Notes under the pieces: model-generated
Database searches by the model: none
What the model was told of the DNA's origin: nothing
What the model saw: the letters and a program-made list of their open reading frames with translations, nothing else
Assembly: GCF_027943255.1 (NCBI RefSeq)
Contig: NC_072894.1
Coordinates: 81,073,601-81,137,600 of the forward strand
Reading direction: 5' to 3'
Source: Anastrepha obliqua
Taxonomy: Eukaryota; Arthropoda; Insecta; Diptera; Tephritidae
Length of the DNA: 64,000 nucleotides
In this document: in pieces, positions 42,736 to 53,010 of the stretch
Numbering within the stretch: the first letter of the stretch is position 1
Layout of the letters: each line of letters opens with the position of its first letter
Position numbers and translations under genes: made by a program

Positions 42736-44462
42736 TTAGTTTTGAGTACTTTCATTTTCTAAAATTTGATTTTTATTCGGCAGACTTGGGAAAGTTAATC
42801 TTTGTGACTTTCTAGAGTAATTGCAATCATCATCTTTTAATAAGCTCCAGCAGTAATCAGCAAGCATGCTAGGATTCCATTTTCCTTGATATCTTTTCTC
42901 CATAGTTTTTATATCTTGATGAAATCTCTCACCATGCTCATCGCTAACGTCTCCACAATTTTGTGGGAAAAAATCCAAATGCGAGTCAAGAAAATGTATC
43001 TTCAAGGACATGTTGCAGCCCAAGCGTTCATAGTTTTTCAGCATATTTGCAACTAACGTTTTGTACTTGTCAGATCGTCTGCTACCCAGAAAATTCGCAC
43101 ATACTTCCTTGAATGATATCCAGTCAGCTTTTTCCTTAGCAGTGAGCTTTTTTTGAAATTCTTCATCTTTTAACACTTGGCGAATTTCTGGACCAACAAA
43201 AATGCCCTCTTTCAACTTAGCATCACTCAGATATTTAAATTTTTCTTTTAAATGTAGAAATCCTTTACCAGTTTTATCCATGGCTTTTACAAAATTTTTC
43301 ATCAGGCCAAGTTTGATATGAAGTGGTGGTAAAATGATGTCATTTGAATCAACAAGAGGTTTACTTGAGACATTTTTGGCTCCTGGAATAAATTCCTTTC
43401 TCTTAGGCCACGCTTTAACTTTGTAATGCTTATCTCTTGCTCTACTGTCCCATTCGCAAAGAAAACAGCAGAACTTCGTATATCCAGTTTGCAAGCCAAG
43501 TACAATTGCTAAAACTTTTAAGTCTGCACAAATTTGCCATTTGTAGTTTGAATAGTTAATACAATCTAGAAGCACTTTCATATTTTCATATGTCTCTTTC
43601 ATTTTAGCAGCGTGAGCAACAAGGACAGATGGATATAAATTTCCATTAAACAGAAGAACTGCCTTTAAACTGTCTTTGGATGCGTCTATGAATAAACGCC
43701 ATTCACATGGCTTATGTTCTCTTCCTAATTCCATCATAAGGCCGTCAACATCATTACAGTAGACAAGTTCACCACTCATAGAGAAATTCGATTCCAAATT
43801 TCTCTGTCGCTTTCTAACGTGAGTTATAAAAGTTCCGGGTTCAAGCATGTTCCATTCTTTTAGCCGAGAACCAAGTAACTCACTCTGAAGTTTTGATAAT
43901 TTCAGATCTCTAAATAAATCATTTAGTTTTGACTGATTTATAAGAATTGGTTGATCAGAAATGGTATCAAAACACTCAGAGTCGGACATTTCTTCTGGTT
44001 CTTTACAACCATCCACTTATTGTAAATAAGTACATTTATCTGTCACTAAATCGTCTTCTTGAGCAAGTTTTGGTAGTTTTGGTACAGGTAAGAGTTCACT
44101 GTGATTTTGCGGGTAAGTCACTGAAGATACATTTTACATTTATTCTTCCCAGAATAACCAGAAGTATTTATACTACAAAAGTAACAATTAGTAAAATGAT
44201 CTATTGGTTCTTTCCATATCATTGGAGTACCAAAAGACATGGAAGGACGCTGTCCTCGTCTCCATAAAAACAAATTTTATGTACAATGATTACAGCAAAA
44301 GTTTGGAGTCCAACTTTTATCAAAATTTATTATTTTTAAACTAAAATAATATTCATATGACTCTTTAGTAGCAGGAGTTAATGTGCGTCTCTGCTTTCTT
44401 GTCATAAACTGTCCACTAATGTAACAGAATAAATTTGGATCCGTTTTACAAACTCTAGGCAT
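42736..44462 (-). pseudogene. Unusual transposase-like protein with two or three lesions
   Basis: It begins at the ATG at 44462 (MPRVCKTDPNLFCY) with cysteine pairs (FCCNHC, later CYFC), a likely zinc-binding N-terminus. A stop follows at about 44277, a frameshift near 44110-44090, then LLPVPKLPKLAQEDD and a TAA just before 44016. From there 426 codons are open to 42736. Acidic positions that could form a DDE site are Asp in RLFIDASKDSLKAVLL, Asp in WQICADLKVLAIVLGLQTG and Glu in DVSDEHGERFHQDI. A CFLCEWDSR cysteine pair lies beside the second. I recognise the family as a recurrent unnamed arthropod protein; its transposase role is inferred from position between inverted repeats. Confidence 0.78.
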
Positions 44463-44707
44463 AGTAAAACCTGAGGAATCAGTTAAAGTATAAAAACCAA
44501 AAAACTTATATATTTGAAAAATATCTGATGTAGGTAAAGGTCAGATTCTAATATTAAGAAATTGAGATGTAGTCCTGAAAAAAACTGATGATAAAGAAAC
44601 TTCGAAGATATTGATTGACCAATTTATGTAGAAGTGTCAATTAAAAATGAACTTTTTATCACAAAAGATATGTAAAGTGCAGTTCTGATAACATATATAT
44701 CTAATAA

Positions 44708-45132
44708 TTCCGAATCGTGCTAAGCAAACCCAATAACTAAAAACATGATAGGTAAAAGGTACAAGTCAGCGCACCACTATGATAAGGCTAACTAGCCTGC
44801 ATGGCTGCACCTATGAAAATCGTGCGCGAGCAGTTAAAAAAATTGTGCTACATCAAAATTTACAATTGATTCAGGGTATTTTCGATTTGGATCTTATAAC
44901 TGAAGGTTCAGGCTTCAGTTTAAGGCTACGTAGAAGCTTCCATCACCTCAGGTTCATCCACTACATTTGGTCAAAAATGGTCAAAAACACGTTTTTTTGA
45001 CTTTTTGAACTAATTTTTTTCAAAATCTTGACGTGATGGAAACTTTTTAAGGTCAGATTCGTATTCAGCGATGAAAAATCTATAAGATAGGCCGGGTCCG
45101 ATGCTTGAATCATTTTCAGTGTCGACCTGTGT
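44708..45132 (-). repeat. Right terminal inverted repeat of the 3.6-kb transposon
   Basis: About 425 bases, inverted copy of 41508-41942, ending GGTCGACA..-type tip read inward as ACACAGGTCGACACTG. Confidence 0.9.
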
Positions 45133-45136
45133 TATT

Positions 45137-45827
45137 TCTGGTTTTAATTGAAGGATAAATAGTGATTTATCGCTTTCTATTTAACTGCCTCACACCAAGG
45201 GAAAGGCAGGCTTCGATTTCTGATTGAAGTAAGAGACCTAACAAGCTTTAGCAAGGTAACAAGGTGGTTCAATAAAGATGGCCAAATTGAGCAGGGAAGC
45301 ATACGACCCGTTCTTGCTTGCACAATTATTTTATTTTAAGTGCTAACGCTATCAGTTACTAGTGGAAATATAATTTCATTCTTGCTGTGTTTATTAGAGA
45401 AATTCTGCCTTTGCCACATTCTTACACATGCATTATATTTCCTGGTTTTGCTTTGTAAAATTGTAACTAAATGCAAAATATCGCATTCATTGTATTTATA
45501 CTTTGTGCGCATTCATATGTATAAGTACACATACACATGCACACGAGTTTATTATACATAATAGAGTCTCTCGAAACACTCAGTAATCAGCCAATTTTAT
45601 ATGCAAATAATGGGTTCGAAATTGAGGGAAAAGGATAAGTAGCTAAGTATGTATCAATAAGATGTACATATGTATGTATGTACATAAATAAATATAATGT
45701 ACTCGTGGATGAGAACAAATGCCAAACGCCAACTAAAATGTGAGCTTATTATAGACAAATATGTAAAGCACTATTTAATTGGAAAACAAGTGAGATAATA
45801 GTTGTTGTTATTTTATAAGTTCATTAA
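45137..45827. other. No recognised gene
   Basis: Unique-looking DNA with microsatellite at 45660-45690. A 73-codon frame at 45340-45561 has no motif. Confidence 0.4.
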
Positions 45828-46054
45828 GCATGTCAGTGCGGTGCAGTCACCGATTGCCATCGTCTAACTCAACTAACGGTGGGCCCAGAAAACGTGTGTT
45901 TCACTCCCTGCCCGACACTAACCACCTTTTCACATGCCCTCTAAAACCTACTCATCTAACACCCCTCTCCCTCTGGACCCAACGCGTCGAAACAGCATGT
46001 TTCCTGGGCCTACCTTTAGATGATTTGATATTTCATATTCATGGTGGAAATTAA
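45828..46054 (+). pseudogene. Jockey-type LINE C-terminal end
   Basis: The frame reads DTNHLFTCPLKPTHLTPLSL and WTQRVETACFLGLPLDDL before its stop. This proline- and threonine-rich C-terminus after a CPxC..HLFxCP knuckle is the end of a Jockey-clade reverse transcriptase protein. Equivalent ends occur at 56483-56615 and, slightly upstream in the protein, at 58810-59045. Confidence 0.7.
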
Positions 46055-46059
46055 ATACA

Positions 46060-46580
46060 GAACCAATTGAATCCAAGCGCCTCGAAAGTCACATGGTAAC
46101 TGTCGTAGCCCTATTTGTGTCATATATGTACATAAACCAATTTTTTATTACTTCCAAAGCGCAGTTTCATTATTATTTCTCCTCAGCCTATGTAGCACTG
46201 TTTTCTCCAAATTCTAATAGGTTTCACCAAATTCACCATGTTTCAATATTTTAATGTATGCCTGTGTGCTTAAATATTCATGGTATTTATACCTACTGAA
46301 ATAATTCAAATACTTGAGGGGCGCACGGCACATTTGCTCCGTTATTTCATTTCTCTTATTGCTGCGTTTTTCGTTCTTTAATATTTTAATGCACCTAAAA
46401 ACGCTATTTATTAACGATTATATGAATGTAGACAGAAAGGCAGAAACCCACTCAATCTGTGAACAGAACTCCGCTCACAAGCTGGCAGTGGGCGAACAAT
46501 TTTATGTTAGGGTGAAAGTACTCCCATAAATACGCAACAAAGCCAATTACGTTACAGCCAAAAAAGATAATAGGAAAAAA
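46060..46580. other. No recognised gene
   Basis: Unique-looking A+T-rich DNA; a 71-codon frame at 46314-46529 is not supported by a motif. Confidence 0.35.
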
Positions 46581-46584
46581 TTTA

Positions 46585-46790
46585 AAATAAACAAGAAAGG
46601 AAGTGCTAAATTCGGTCCGAACCGAACTTTATTTCGGCTGGCTGTTAATTTTTGGAATCAAATAAACTCATAGGCAGTGGGAATTATAACTTGTAACAGC
46701 AGACGGACGGACAGAAATTTAGTCTTAACATATAGAAAGTGGACGTGCCTTCTATCCGATGTCAATAATATTTACACATGTGACTGATTG
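46585..46790 (+). repeat. Dispersed repeat fragment (AACAAGAAAGGAAGTGCTAA type)
   Basis: AACAAGAAAGGAAGTGCTAA, GGTCCGAACCGAACTTTATT, TTTTTGGAATCAAATAAACT, CAGCAGACGGACGGACAGAA and TCTTAACATATAGAAAGTGG recur in part at 49200-49310. I recognise the style from many fly genomes but cannot assign the class. Confidence 0.6.
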
Positions 46791-46929
46791 TAACTATTTA
46801 TTGATTTTTATTTAAGTTTTTTATAAAAATATACATTAAAAATCAAATAACTTAAAGCTTCAAACTGTGTACTAAATTTTCATCAATATTTAGCCAAAAC
46901 TTTTTAAAAAATTGTAGGTGTACAGGCTT

Positions 46930-47945
46930 TTGCTCATTCAGTTTTGGCATACGAAGGTGTTTTAATAAGTACTTGTGTTAGAAACAAAGACTCCATTTTT
47001 TCAATTTTTTATTTTCAACATTGTCCCCTTTTAGAAAGATACACTTCTCCTAACGCTCCGGACATTTTTTTAAACCTTCAAAAAATAGCATTTGTGGAAC
47101 TTTAAAAAATACGCCTCTGCCTCGACGATGACTTCCTCGTTTGAACTAAATTTTTTTCCCGCAAAAGTCGCACGGAGCTAGATCGGCTGCATACGAGGCG
47201 TGCGGCAGCAATTAAATTTTTTATGAAAGTGGTCCAATAACTTACCTCTCGTCGTCATGACCTTACCGGCCGATGGGACTGTCGTCACCTTCTTTGGAGC
47301 AGATTCACTGTGAGAAATCTATTGTTTCGATTGTTGCTTAGTTTCTGGTGTGTAATGATGAATCCAGGTTTCATCAACGGTGACAACTCGACGCAAAAAT
47401 TCCTTCGGATCCCGCTTAAATTACTCCAAACACTTACTTAAACTATTGTTCCAGGCTAACAGCTGCATGCGCTTGTTTTTGCTGGTGAGCAATCGCTTCA
47501 CCCATCGGGTCGACAAGTTTTTCATCGCCAACTAATCATGTAAAATATTAATAGCCGTCCCGGTCGATCCACCTATGACCTTTGTTACTTATAGCCTTTT
47601 TGTTCGCCGACCAGCGAGAATCATGTCGTGGACTTTTTGAATGATTTCCTCGGTAACAACGTGGGCCGGGCATCCTGGTCGCTCCTTATCAAAAACGGAT
47701 GTTCACCCACCTTTAAATTCGTTGAACCAATATCTAACTGTGGCCATAAATGGAGAAGCGTCCCCATCCAAAAACAAAAAGAGAATTACTGAACGATACT
47801 GATCCACACTGACCTATCAATCAGTCTGAAATTGGTTTTGCCGTCGTTTGATAGATGGCAGCACGCAATTGAACTCGAATACTATAGCCATTTAAAGAGG
47901 CTTACAATCCGCGTTGGCTTTTCATAATTTTTTTTCTTGACCCCA
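46930..47945 (-). pseudogene. mariner relic missing its catalytic centre
   Basis: On the minus strand the N-terminal part is readable from about 47760: RYWFNEFKGG, RPGCPAHVVTEEIIQKVHDM, ATAINILHD, STRWVKRLLTSKNKRMQLLA, FKRDPKEFLRRVVTVDETWI (first catalytic Asp), HHYTPETKQQSKQ and GKVMTTR. It then jumps to LRATFAGKKFSSNEEVIVEA and EAYFLK, which belongs after the third Asp. About 100 residues with the second and third Asp have been lost. Stops and shifts are numerous. Inverted repeats are not clear; the end near 46935-46985 (GGCATACGAAGGTGTTTTAA) is a candidate. Confidence 0.78.
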
Positions 47946-48330
47946 AATTGGATGAGAGCCCGACCTATATACCACCACAAATATTGTAAGTGCCAATTAT
48001 TATTATTATAACAGAGATATTACGTTTCTTTCTTCTACGAGTATATGGGAGGTGCGCGCGATAATTGACAGATTTCGTCCATTTTCAATACCGCACTACC
48101 GAGAACAAAGAGTAATGTCTACCGACTTTCTTTCAAATATGTTATAATTTTCGCGAGTTAATCTGCGGATGAACAGACATGCATAGTTGCCTCTTTTCAT
48201 CACTCTCAGCATTTTGATATACGCACATATGTCTACATTTATCCCGATCCCTTATGCCGCCTACAAACACGCGTTACGTGAACAAAATTATAAATAATAT
48301 TCTTGGGCACAAGGGTACGCGGGGTACACA
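47946..48330. repeat. Dispersed repeat fragment, class unknown
   Basis: The phrases CTGCGGATGAACAGACATGC, CGTTACGTGAACAAAATTAT and GGGCACAAGGGTACGCGGGG have a partial counterpart at 52905-53010 (CGTTATGTGAACAAAAGTGT, GTGTGCGCGGGTATAAAA). Confidence 0.45.
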
Positions 48331-48905
48331 AAGAAGCGAACTGAACTGATTTTAATTACAAAGTGTTTGAATGGAAAATGCAAACTTTCCTGTACATACT
48401 TATGCACATATACTGGTACAGTTTATAGACATTTGCTAAAATTAATTGTATCGATATGCAGAGCTTTAGCGCTAGCTGCTGTAAGCGAAGTCTTGGGATG
48501 ATGACTATCCTGGCAACTGTAATATTGACTTCATAAATGAGATGCTTGAATGGTATGAATGAATTGGTATGCAGGCTGATTCGGCGTTTAGAGGAAGAAG
48601 CAGCAGCTAAAAACAAAGCAACGGCGAGGGGGTGAAATGATGGCTGGTTTTGTATTAAAGTTGAAAGTTCATTCAGAGCACTTTTTGTTTGCAACGCAAC
48701 TTTTCTGTTTTTATTGAGAAAATAATTTGAAATTTCATGGCCTAAGGGAATACGTTGATAAATTAAATGAAAAAATTTAATATTTATGTTTGAGTGAACC
48801 TGGAAATGCAGGCATGAGTTTTAAATAAAGCAGGCAATTAAAATATTTGTATGCACTTATAAATAAAAAAATCTATATAATGAGCTTTATAAAAAATAAA
48901 TAAAT
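48331..48905. other. No recognised gene
   Basis: Unique-looking; a 112-codon minus-strand frame (48356-48694) has no motif I can recognise, and I do not call it. Confidence 0.35.
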
Positions 48906-48909
48906 AATT

Positions 48910-49150
48910 AGCGTGCACTCTTATGTTAGGTGTTTGGCCGAGCTCCTCCTCCAATTTGTAGCGTGCGCCTTGATGTTGTTCCACAAATAGAGGGACCTAC
49001 AGTTTTAAGTCCGGACCTACAGTTCTTTAAGCAAATGCTATTTTTTTATGAGGAGCTTTTTTATGGCAGAAAAACAATCGGAGGCTTACATTGCCTATCG
49101 AGGGGCAACCGCTATTGGAAAAAAACTTGTTCTATCATTTTGCTGTTTCC
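48910..49150 (-). repeat. tRNA-derived SINE, head missing (copy e)
   Basis: In reverse complement it contains CCTCGATAGGCAATGTAAGC, TTTCTGCCATAAAAAAGCTC, TGTGGAACAACATCAAGGCG and GGAGGAGGAGCTCGGCCAAA. There is an internal tandem duplication of the GGACCTACAGTT segment. The tRNA-like head is replaced by other repeat sequence. Confidence 0.8.
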
Positions 49151-49650
49151 TGCTTTCGTGCTGAATTTTATATACCCGCGCACATTTTAGTAAAATTTTG
49201 ATTGGATTGGTTGTTAGTTTTTGGAATCAAACAAACTTGAGTGTTATAATGTGTTACCTCAAACGGATGGGCGGGGAAAATTCGGTCTCAACATATAAAA
49301 AATAATATCTAAATGAGGTGTAGGCAATACGTGAACTAAGTTAGCGCGAGTTTTCCAAGTAATTTTCGTGATATGTACAAGTACTTACACAAAAGAGGGA
49401 ATGACATCACTCATTTCCCATAATTTTTCTACCTCATTATTTGTATCAAATATGAGTAACTGTGAAGATGATCGGTATATGGTTGGGGTGTGGTTATCGA
49501 CCGATTTCGCTCATTTTAAATAATAATCTACCTTGGACAAATGGTAATATGCGCATCGGATTTTATTGAAATATAATATAAGAATTTCTGCTCAAGTTAT
49601 CCTGCATACAGGAAGATGAACGGACGGACAGACAAGACTAAATCGATCCT
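49151..49650 (+). repeat. Dispersed repeat fragment (second copy of the 46585 type)
   Basis: TTAGTTTTTGGAATCAAACA, ACGGATGGGCGGGGAAAATT and GGTCTCAACATATAAAAAAT match 46630-46740. The remainder to GAACGGACGGACAGACAAGA (49618) is probably the rest of the same repeat. Confidence 0.5.
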
Positions 49651-50136
49651 CTATTAATTTCATTTTATTTATTGCAGTCTCTGACATTAACAATTTTACA
49701 GACTAGATTACATACTAAACAGTAAGTCAAATTAAAAGTACACTATTCGAATTATATAGCTTTCGATGCGTCAAAAACTCAATTTTAGTTATTTTTTTTA
49801 GATTTTGTTGATCTCAGTAAGTGTTCTAACTTTCGTGCAAGAGAAAAATAGTTTTCTACATATACATAGCTCTCATGCTAATAGAATCCTAAGAGCTAAA
49901 CGAAAATTGCTTTTCAGTAATTTAATTTTTCAGAGCATTCTTATAGCGCTCGTTGTAAGCTTATCAATTTCGAATTGCTTCAAAATTGAAAAACAGCTCA
50001 ATCATTTCCATACATATATTTGTATATGATTTGATCTGTGGTTATATTGATAGCCCCTCTCTACTTAAACAGATATGATTCAATGTTTTCAACAGAGTCT
50101 TGCGTTTTGAACATCGCTTTTATCTGCACTCAATTA
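49651..50136. other. No recognised gene
   Basis: A+T-rich filler with unsupported frames at 49805-50029 and 50038-50304. Confidence 0.35.
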
Positions 50137-51657
50137 CACAGGGTCCTGCACTCGATGTGTAACTTCAGACCGCTATCTGTTAGTTGGCTAAATGACAGGC
50201 CAGAGTATTGTTTACAAGCGCGCGGAAGCATTTTGCCGAGAGTAAACGCGGAAAAGTGTGATTGCATCATTGGGTGGAAAATCATAACCAGCGATTGTTC
50301 GTGAGTTCGAGCACCTTAAAGTAAATAAAGTTTTTGTTTATCGCACTATTACTCGTTACAATGATACTGGTAGCATCGCGATACGTCATGAAGGTGGTCA
50401 CCAAAAGACTGCAATGTCACGTGAAATGGTTCAAAAAGCGAAGAAGCGGCTTGAGCAAAATCCCCGACGGAGTGCCAATCAAATGGCGAAAGTACTGAAA
50501 ATATCTGACAACAAGTCAGACTTGAGAGACTGTTATTAACGGATGGCGACGCAGTTGTAAGGATTGAATGTGGTTCCTCCACGGAGCGTCCGCGAAAAAA
50601 GCGTTGGGGTCTAGTTGCTACCATTTTTTATTAATATTCAAACGTATGTATGTATGTATGAATGTTTATGTATATTATATGATACAATTTATATATAATG
50701 ACACGGAATTACTCTAACCTCCCGTTGGCTGACACGTCCTGATCCTTGGTATGCTAATTTTGCAGTGAAATAAAATTTTAAAGTTAAGTTACGAAAGTAA
50801 TCTCGCCGAACAGCGTTTAACACAGTAAACGTTTTAACTCTTCGGCGGGGAAATGCCGAGGTTAATGGCCTTAACATTGCAGCGACTGGAACCGGTGGCT
50901 AAATATTTATTAGAATTTAGGGTGTGGCCTAAACAGAGGCAAAGGAGTTGCTTCGCTTGGCCGGAAGCGATGAATTTCCGAACATTGTGTTTTCTGACGA
51001 GAAAATTTTTCATATTGAGCAATTCGTAAGCTGCCAAAACGATAGGGTTTATTTGACCGACCGTTCATACGAGAATTTGAGTCATCGATTGGCCACCAGG
51101 AGGCAGCACCCGCCACAGGTACTGGTTTGGGCCGCTGTAACCGCAGATGGGCACTCTCCAGTCGTTTTAATCGAGCCTGGCGTCAAGATAAATGCGAAAT
51201 ATTATCGGGAAAGTATTGAGGAGGGAAGCTGTGGTCAGACAAACATTTTAGTGGCAGACCATGAATGTTTCAACAGTATACGGTACCGACTCACAAAGCT
51301 CGTGTGATCCAAGAATGACTAAAAAACAACGTTCCGAACTTCAATCCCATGAATTATTGCTTTTGGGCTATTTTGGAGAGCAAGGTCCGAACTAAAAGAT
51401 TCTCTAGTCTCGAGGCGCTGAAAAAAGCCATTGTCCGGGAGTGGGCAAAAATACCTGCAAGTCATATTCAGGCGTTTGCGATAAACCATCTCAAGGCAAT
51501 AGTCAGGGCAAAAGGTGGTCATATCGTGCAAAAGTAAATTGTTTCTTAATTTTGTATTATTTTCACACATTTTTGACTTCGAATTGAATAAAAGTAATTT
51601 TCCTAACTAAATTTATGGCCTTTTTAATTGGCTACACTTCGAGTGCCGGACCCTGTA
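50137..51657 (+). mobile_element. Tc1/mariner-like element relic with inverted repeats
   Basis: The ends match in inverted orientation: ACAGGGTCCTGCACTCGATG (50138) and, inverted from 51656, ACAGGGTCCGGCACTCGAAG. TA follows the right end; the left flank reads CA, so the duplication is blurred. The total is about 1.5 kb. The interior carries a decayed transposase and, at about 50625-50900, sequence with a CGTATGTATGTATGTATG microsatellite that does not fit the gene. Confidence 0.82.
50295..51535 (+). pseudogene. Tc1/mariner transposase relic
   Basis: The N-terminal HTH part reads VREFEHLKVNKVFVYRTITR, YNDTGS and KRLEQNPRRSANQMAKVLKI (50300-50510). After a disrupted section the frame at 50948-51307 reads LLRLAGSDEFPNIVFSDEKI (first Asp, about 50996), NDRVYLTDRSYENLSHRLAT, QHPPQVLVWAAVTADGHSP and INAKYYRES. 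A deletion then removes the second catalytic Asp; APTHKARVIQEWLKNNVPNF-like fragments lead to NYCFWAILESKVRTKRFSSL and KGGHIVQ at 51349-51537. It is inactive. Confidence 0.78.
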
Positions 51658-51785
51658 AATAGGATTCCCCATTATCGAAGGGAACTCCAGTTTTGAACTT
51701 TGTTGCAATTCAAATTCATTTTTAAAACTGTAAAAAATCGAAAACGTGCAGATGCAGATTTATTCAAAGCGCAAACTTTTACAAA

Positions 51786-52050
51786 TGCATATGGTTTCTT
51801 ATGAGGAGATTTTTCAAGGCCCAGCAACGAGTATAAAATTTTGTTAGGAATGTTTAGCACAGAACTCAAATCGGTTGAAGTAGAGCATCCTCTGGCGATT
51901 GTTCCGGGATCATATGCCGCCTCCGAATGGCATATGGTTTCTTATGAGGAGATCTTTCAAGGCAGAATTACAAGGCAGAGGTTTGCCAAGGGGCGACTGC
52001 TACTAGAAAAAAACTTTCTATCGCACTTTCGTCTACGGTGTCTGCTCAGT
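51786..52050 (-). repeat. tRNA-derived SINE, rearranged (copy f)
   Basis: The segment GGTTTCTTATGAGGAGAT with TTTCAAGGC occurs twice, at 51791-51821 and 51935-51966, so part of this SINE copy is duplicated about 145 bases apart. Beyond it, GGTTTGCC, GGGGCGAC and AGAAAAAAACTTTCTAT are the reverse of the SINE mid-section. It is decayed. Confidence 0.55.
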
Positions 52051-52094
52051 ATATCATAGTGAAGGGGTTCTTAAAACCTTTCACATATCTTCTC

Positions 52095-52560
52095 AGAAAT
52101 GCTAAATTACTATAAGTCTTCAGAGTCAAACACAACACCCAGATCGACGAAGTCCTGAACTTTATAAATGGGATTGGAAGTGTTAGAAAATGACATGAAA
52201 TCATTTATTGACATTTATAAAGTTTGTTGTTTGATATAAGTTTGTTTAAATCATATTGAAAGGCATGTGTACCGGATGCACATGGAATTCTATGCAATTT
52301 TGTAATTCTGTATTTTAAAGTAATCTGCATAAAGTAGCAAACTGGAAGCTTTTAAACAGCTACCATTATCATATATAAATAGAACAAATAAAAGAGTTCC
52401 AAGAGCACTACCTTGTGGTACCCCGACCATAGCAATAAAATGATTAGATTTGCAGTTTTTTACTTCAACTAATAACATTCTGTTAGAGAGATAAGATTTC
52501 AGTCAGAATAAAATGGCCGAGTGAAAATCAATACTATAGAACTTCCGCAATGAGATAAAA
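52095..52560 (-). pseudogene. LINE reverse transcriptase fragment
   Basis: The minus strand reads FQLKSYLSNRMLLVEVKNCK, then VGVPQGSALGTLLFVLFIYD (motif B region), SCLKASSLLLYADYFKIQN (motif C: the catalytic YADD reads YADY) and, later, QDFVDLGVVFDSED. This is a Jockey/CR1-like reverse transcriptase core with the second catalytic Asp changed to Tyr and several stops. It may belong with the family seen at 61440-62165. Confidence 0.75.
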
Positions 52561-52574
52561 TGAAAAATTTCGTC

Positions 52575-52865
52575 AAAAAGCTATTGAGAAGCCAACAGAG
52601 ATGGTATCTACCTGGGATTCACAGGTTACTGCAGATAACGTAATCATCTGCACAAAATTGGGATAAGGCCCACTGATTCCTGCCGCTTTTGCGACCATTT
52701 CCTAAAGACATATCGGCCGAATGCGGCCGGAAGGAAGGTACATACGCTCAGCACAACCCTCCTCTATCCTATGTTTATTAAGGGAACTGAGCTTGGATGA
52801 GGTACTGTGATGAGCATGGGGTAGAGGTTGAGGAGTAGTGTAGACCATGAGGCTGAAAAGCAAAT
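52575..52865 (+). mobile_element. LINE 3' end with zinc knuckle
   Basis: The frame reads LHKIGISPTDSCRFCD (52645-52690), the start of a CCHC knuckle, and then decays. The 3' UTR from GCGGCCGGAAGGAAGGTACA to CATGAGGCTGAAAAGC resembles 17215-17375. Confidence 0.55.
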
Positions 52866-53010
52866 TAATTTTCATTCATTTATTTTTGTACTCGAGATCT
52901 TTCTAAGCATATGCCGGTCTATATATATCTCCACTCCTATATGCTGTAACATATAACCGTTATGTGAACAAAAGTGTTATACCGTTGAGCATAAGTGTGC
53001 GCGGGTATAA

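Larger units (their letters stand above)
41504..45136 (-). mobile_element. DNA transposon with about 430-base terminal inverted repeats
   Basis: The element runs 41508-45132 (3625 bp). The left repeat 41508-41942 and right repeat 44708-45132 are inverted copies, starting ACACTGGTCGACA and ACACAGGTCGACA and ending at GGGTTTGCTTAG..CGATTCGGA. Shared interior phrases include GATTCAAGCATCGGACCCGG and AGGTGCAGCCATGCAGGCTA. The flanks carry TATT on both sides (41504-41507, 45133-45136), consistent with a 4-bp duplication; TTA with one base shift is the alternative. One transposase-like gene lies on the minus strand between the repeats. I do not know its superfamily; a 4-bp duplication with long repeats recalls Sola-type elements, but that is only a guess. 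Confidence 0.88.

Noticed and set aside
42477..42815. 112-codon plus-strand frame inside the long-TIR transposon
   Set aside because: Phenylalanine-rich translation of poly-T DNA, partly antisense to the transposase-like gene.
43947..44267. 106-codon plus-strand frame
   Set aside because: Antisense to the damaged N-terminal part of the transposase-like gene.
48356..48694. 112-codon minus-strand frame as a host gene
   Set aside because: No motif, no supporting structure, and composition like its surroundings.
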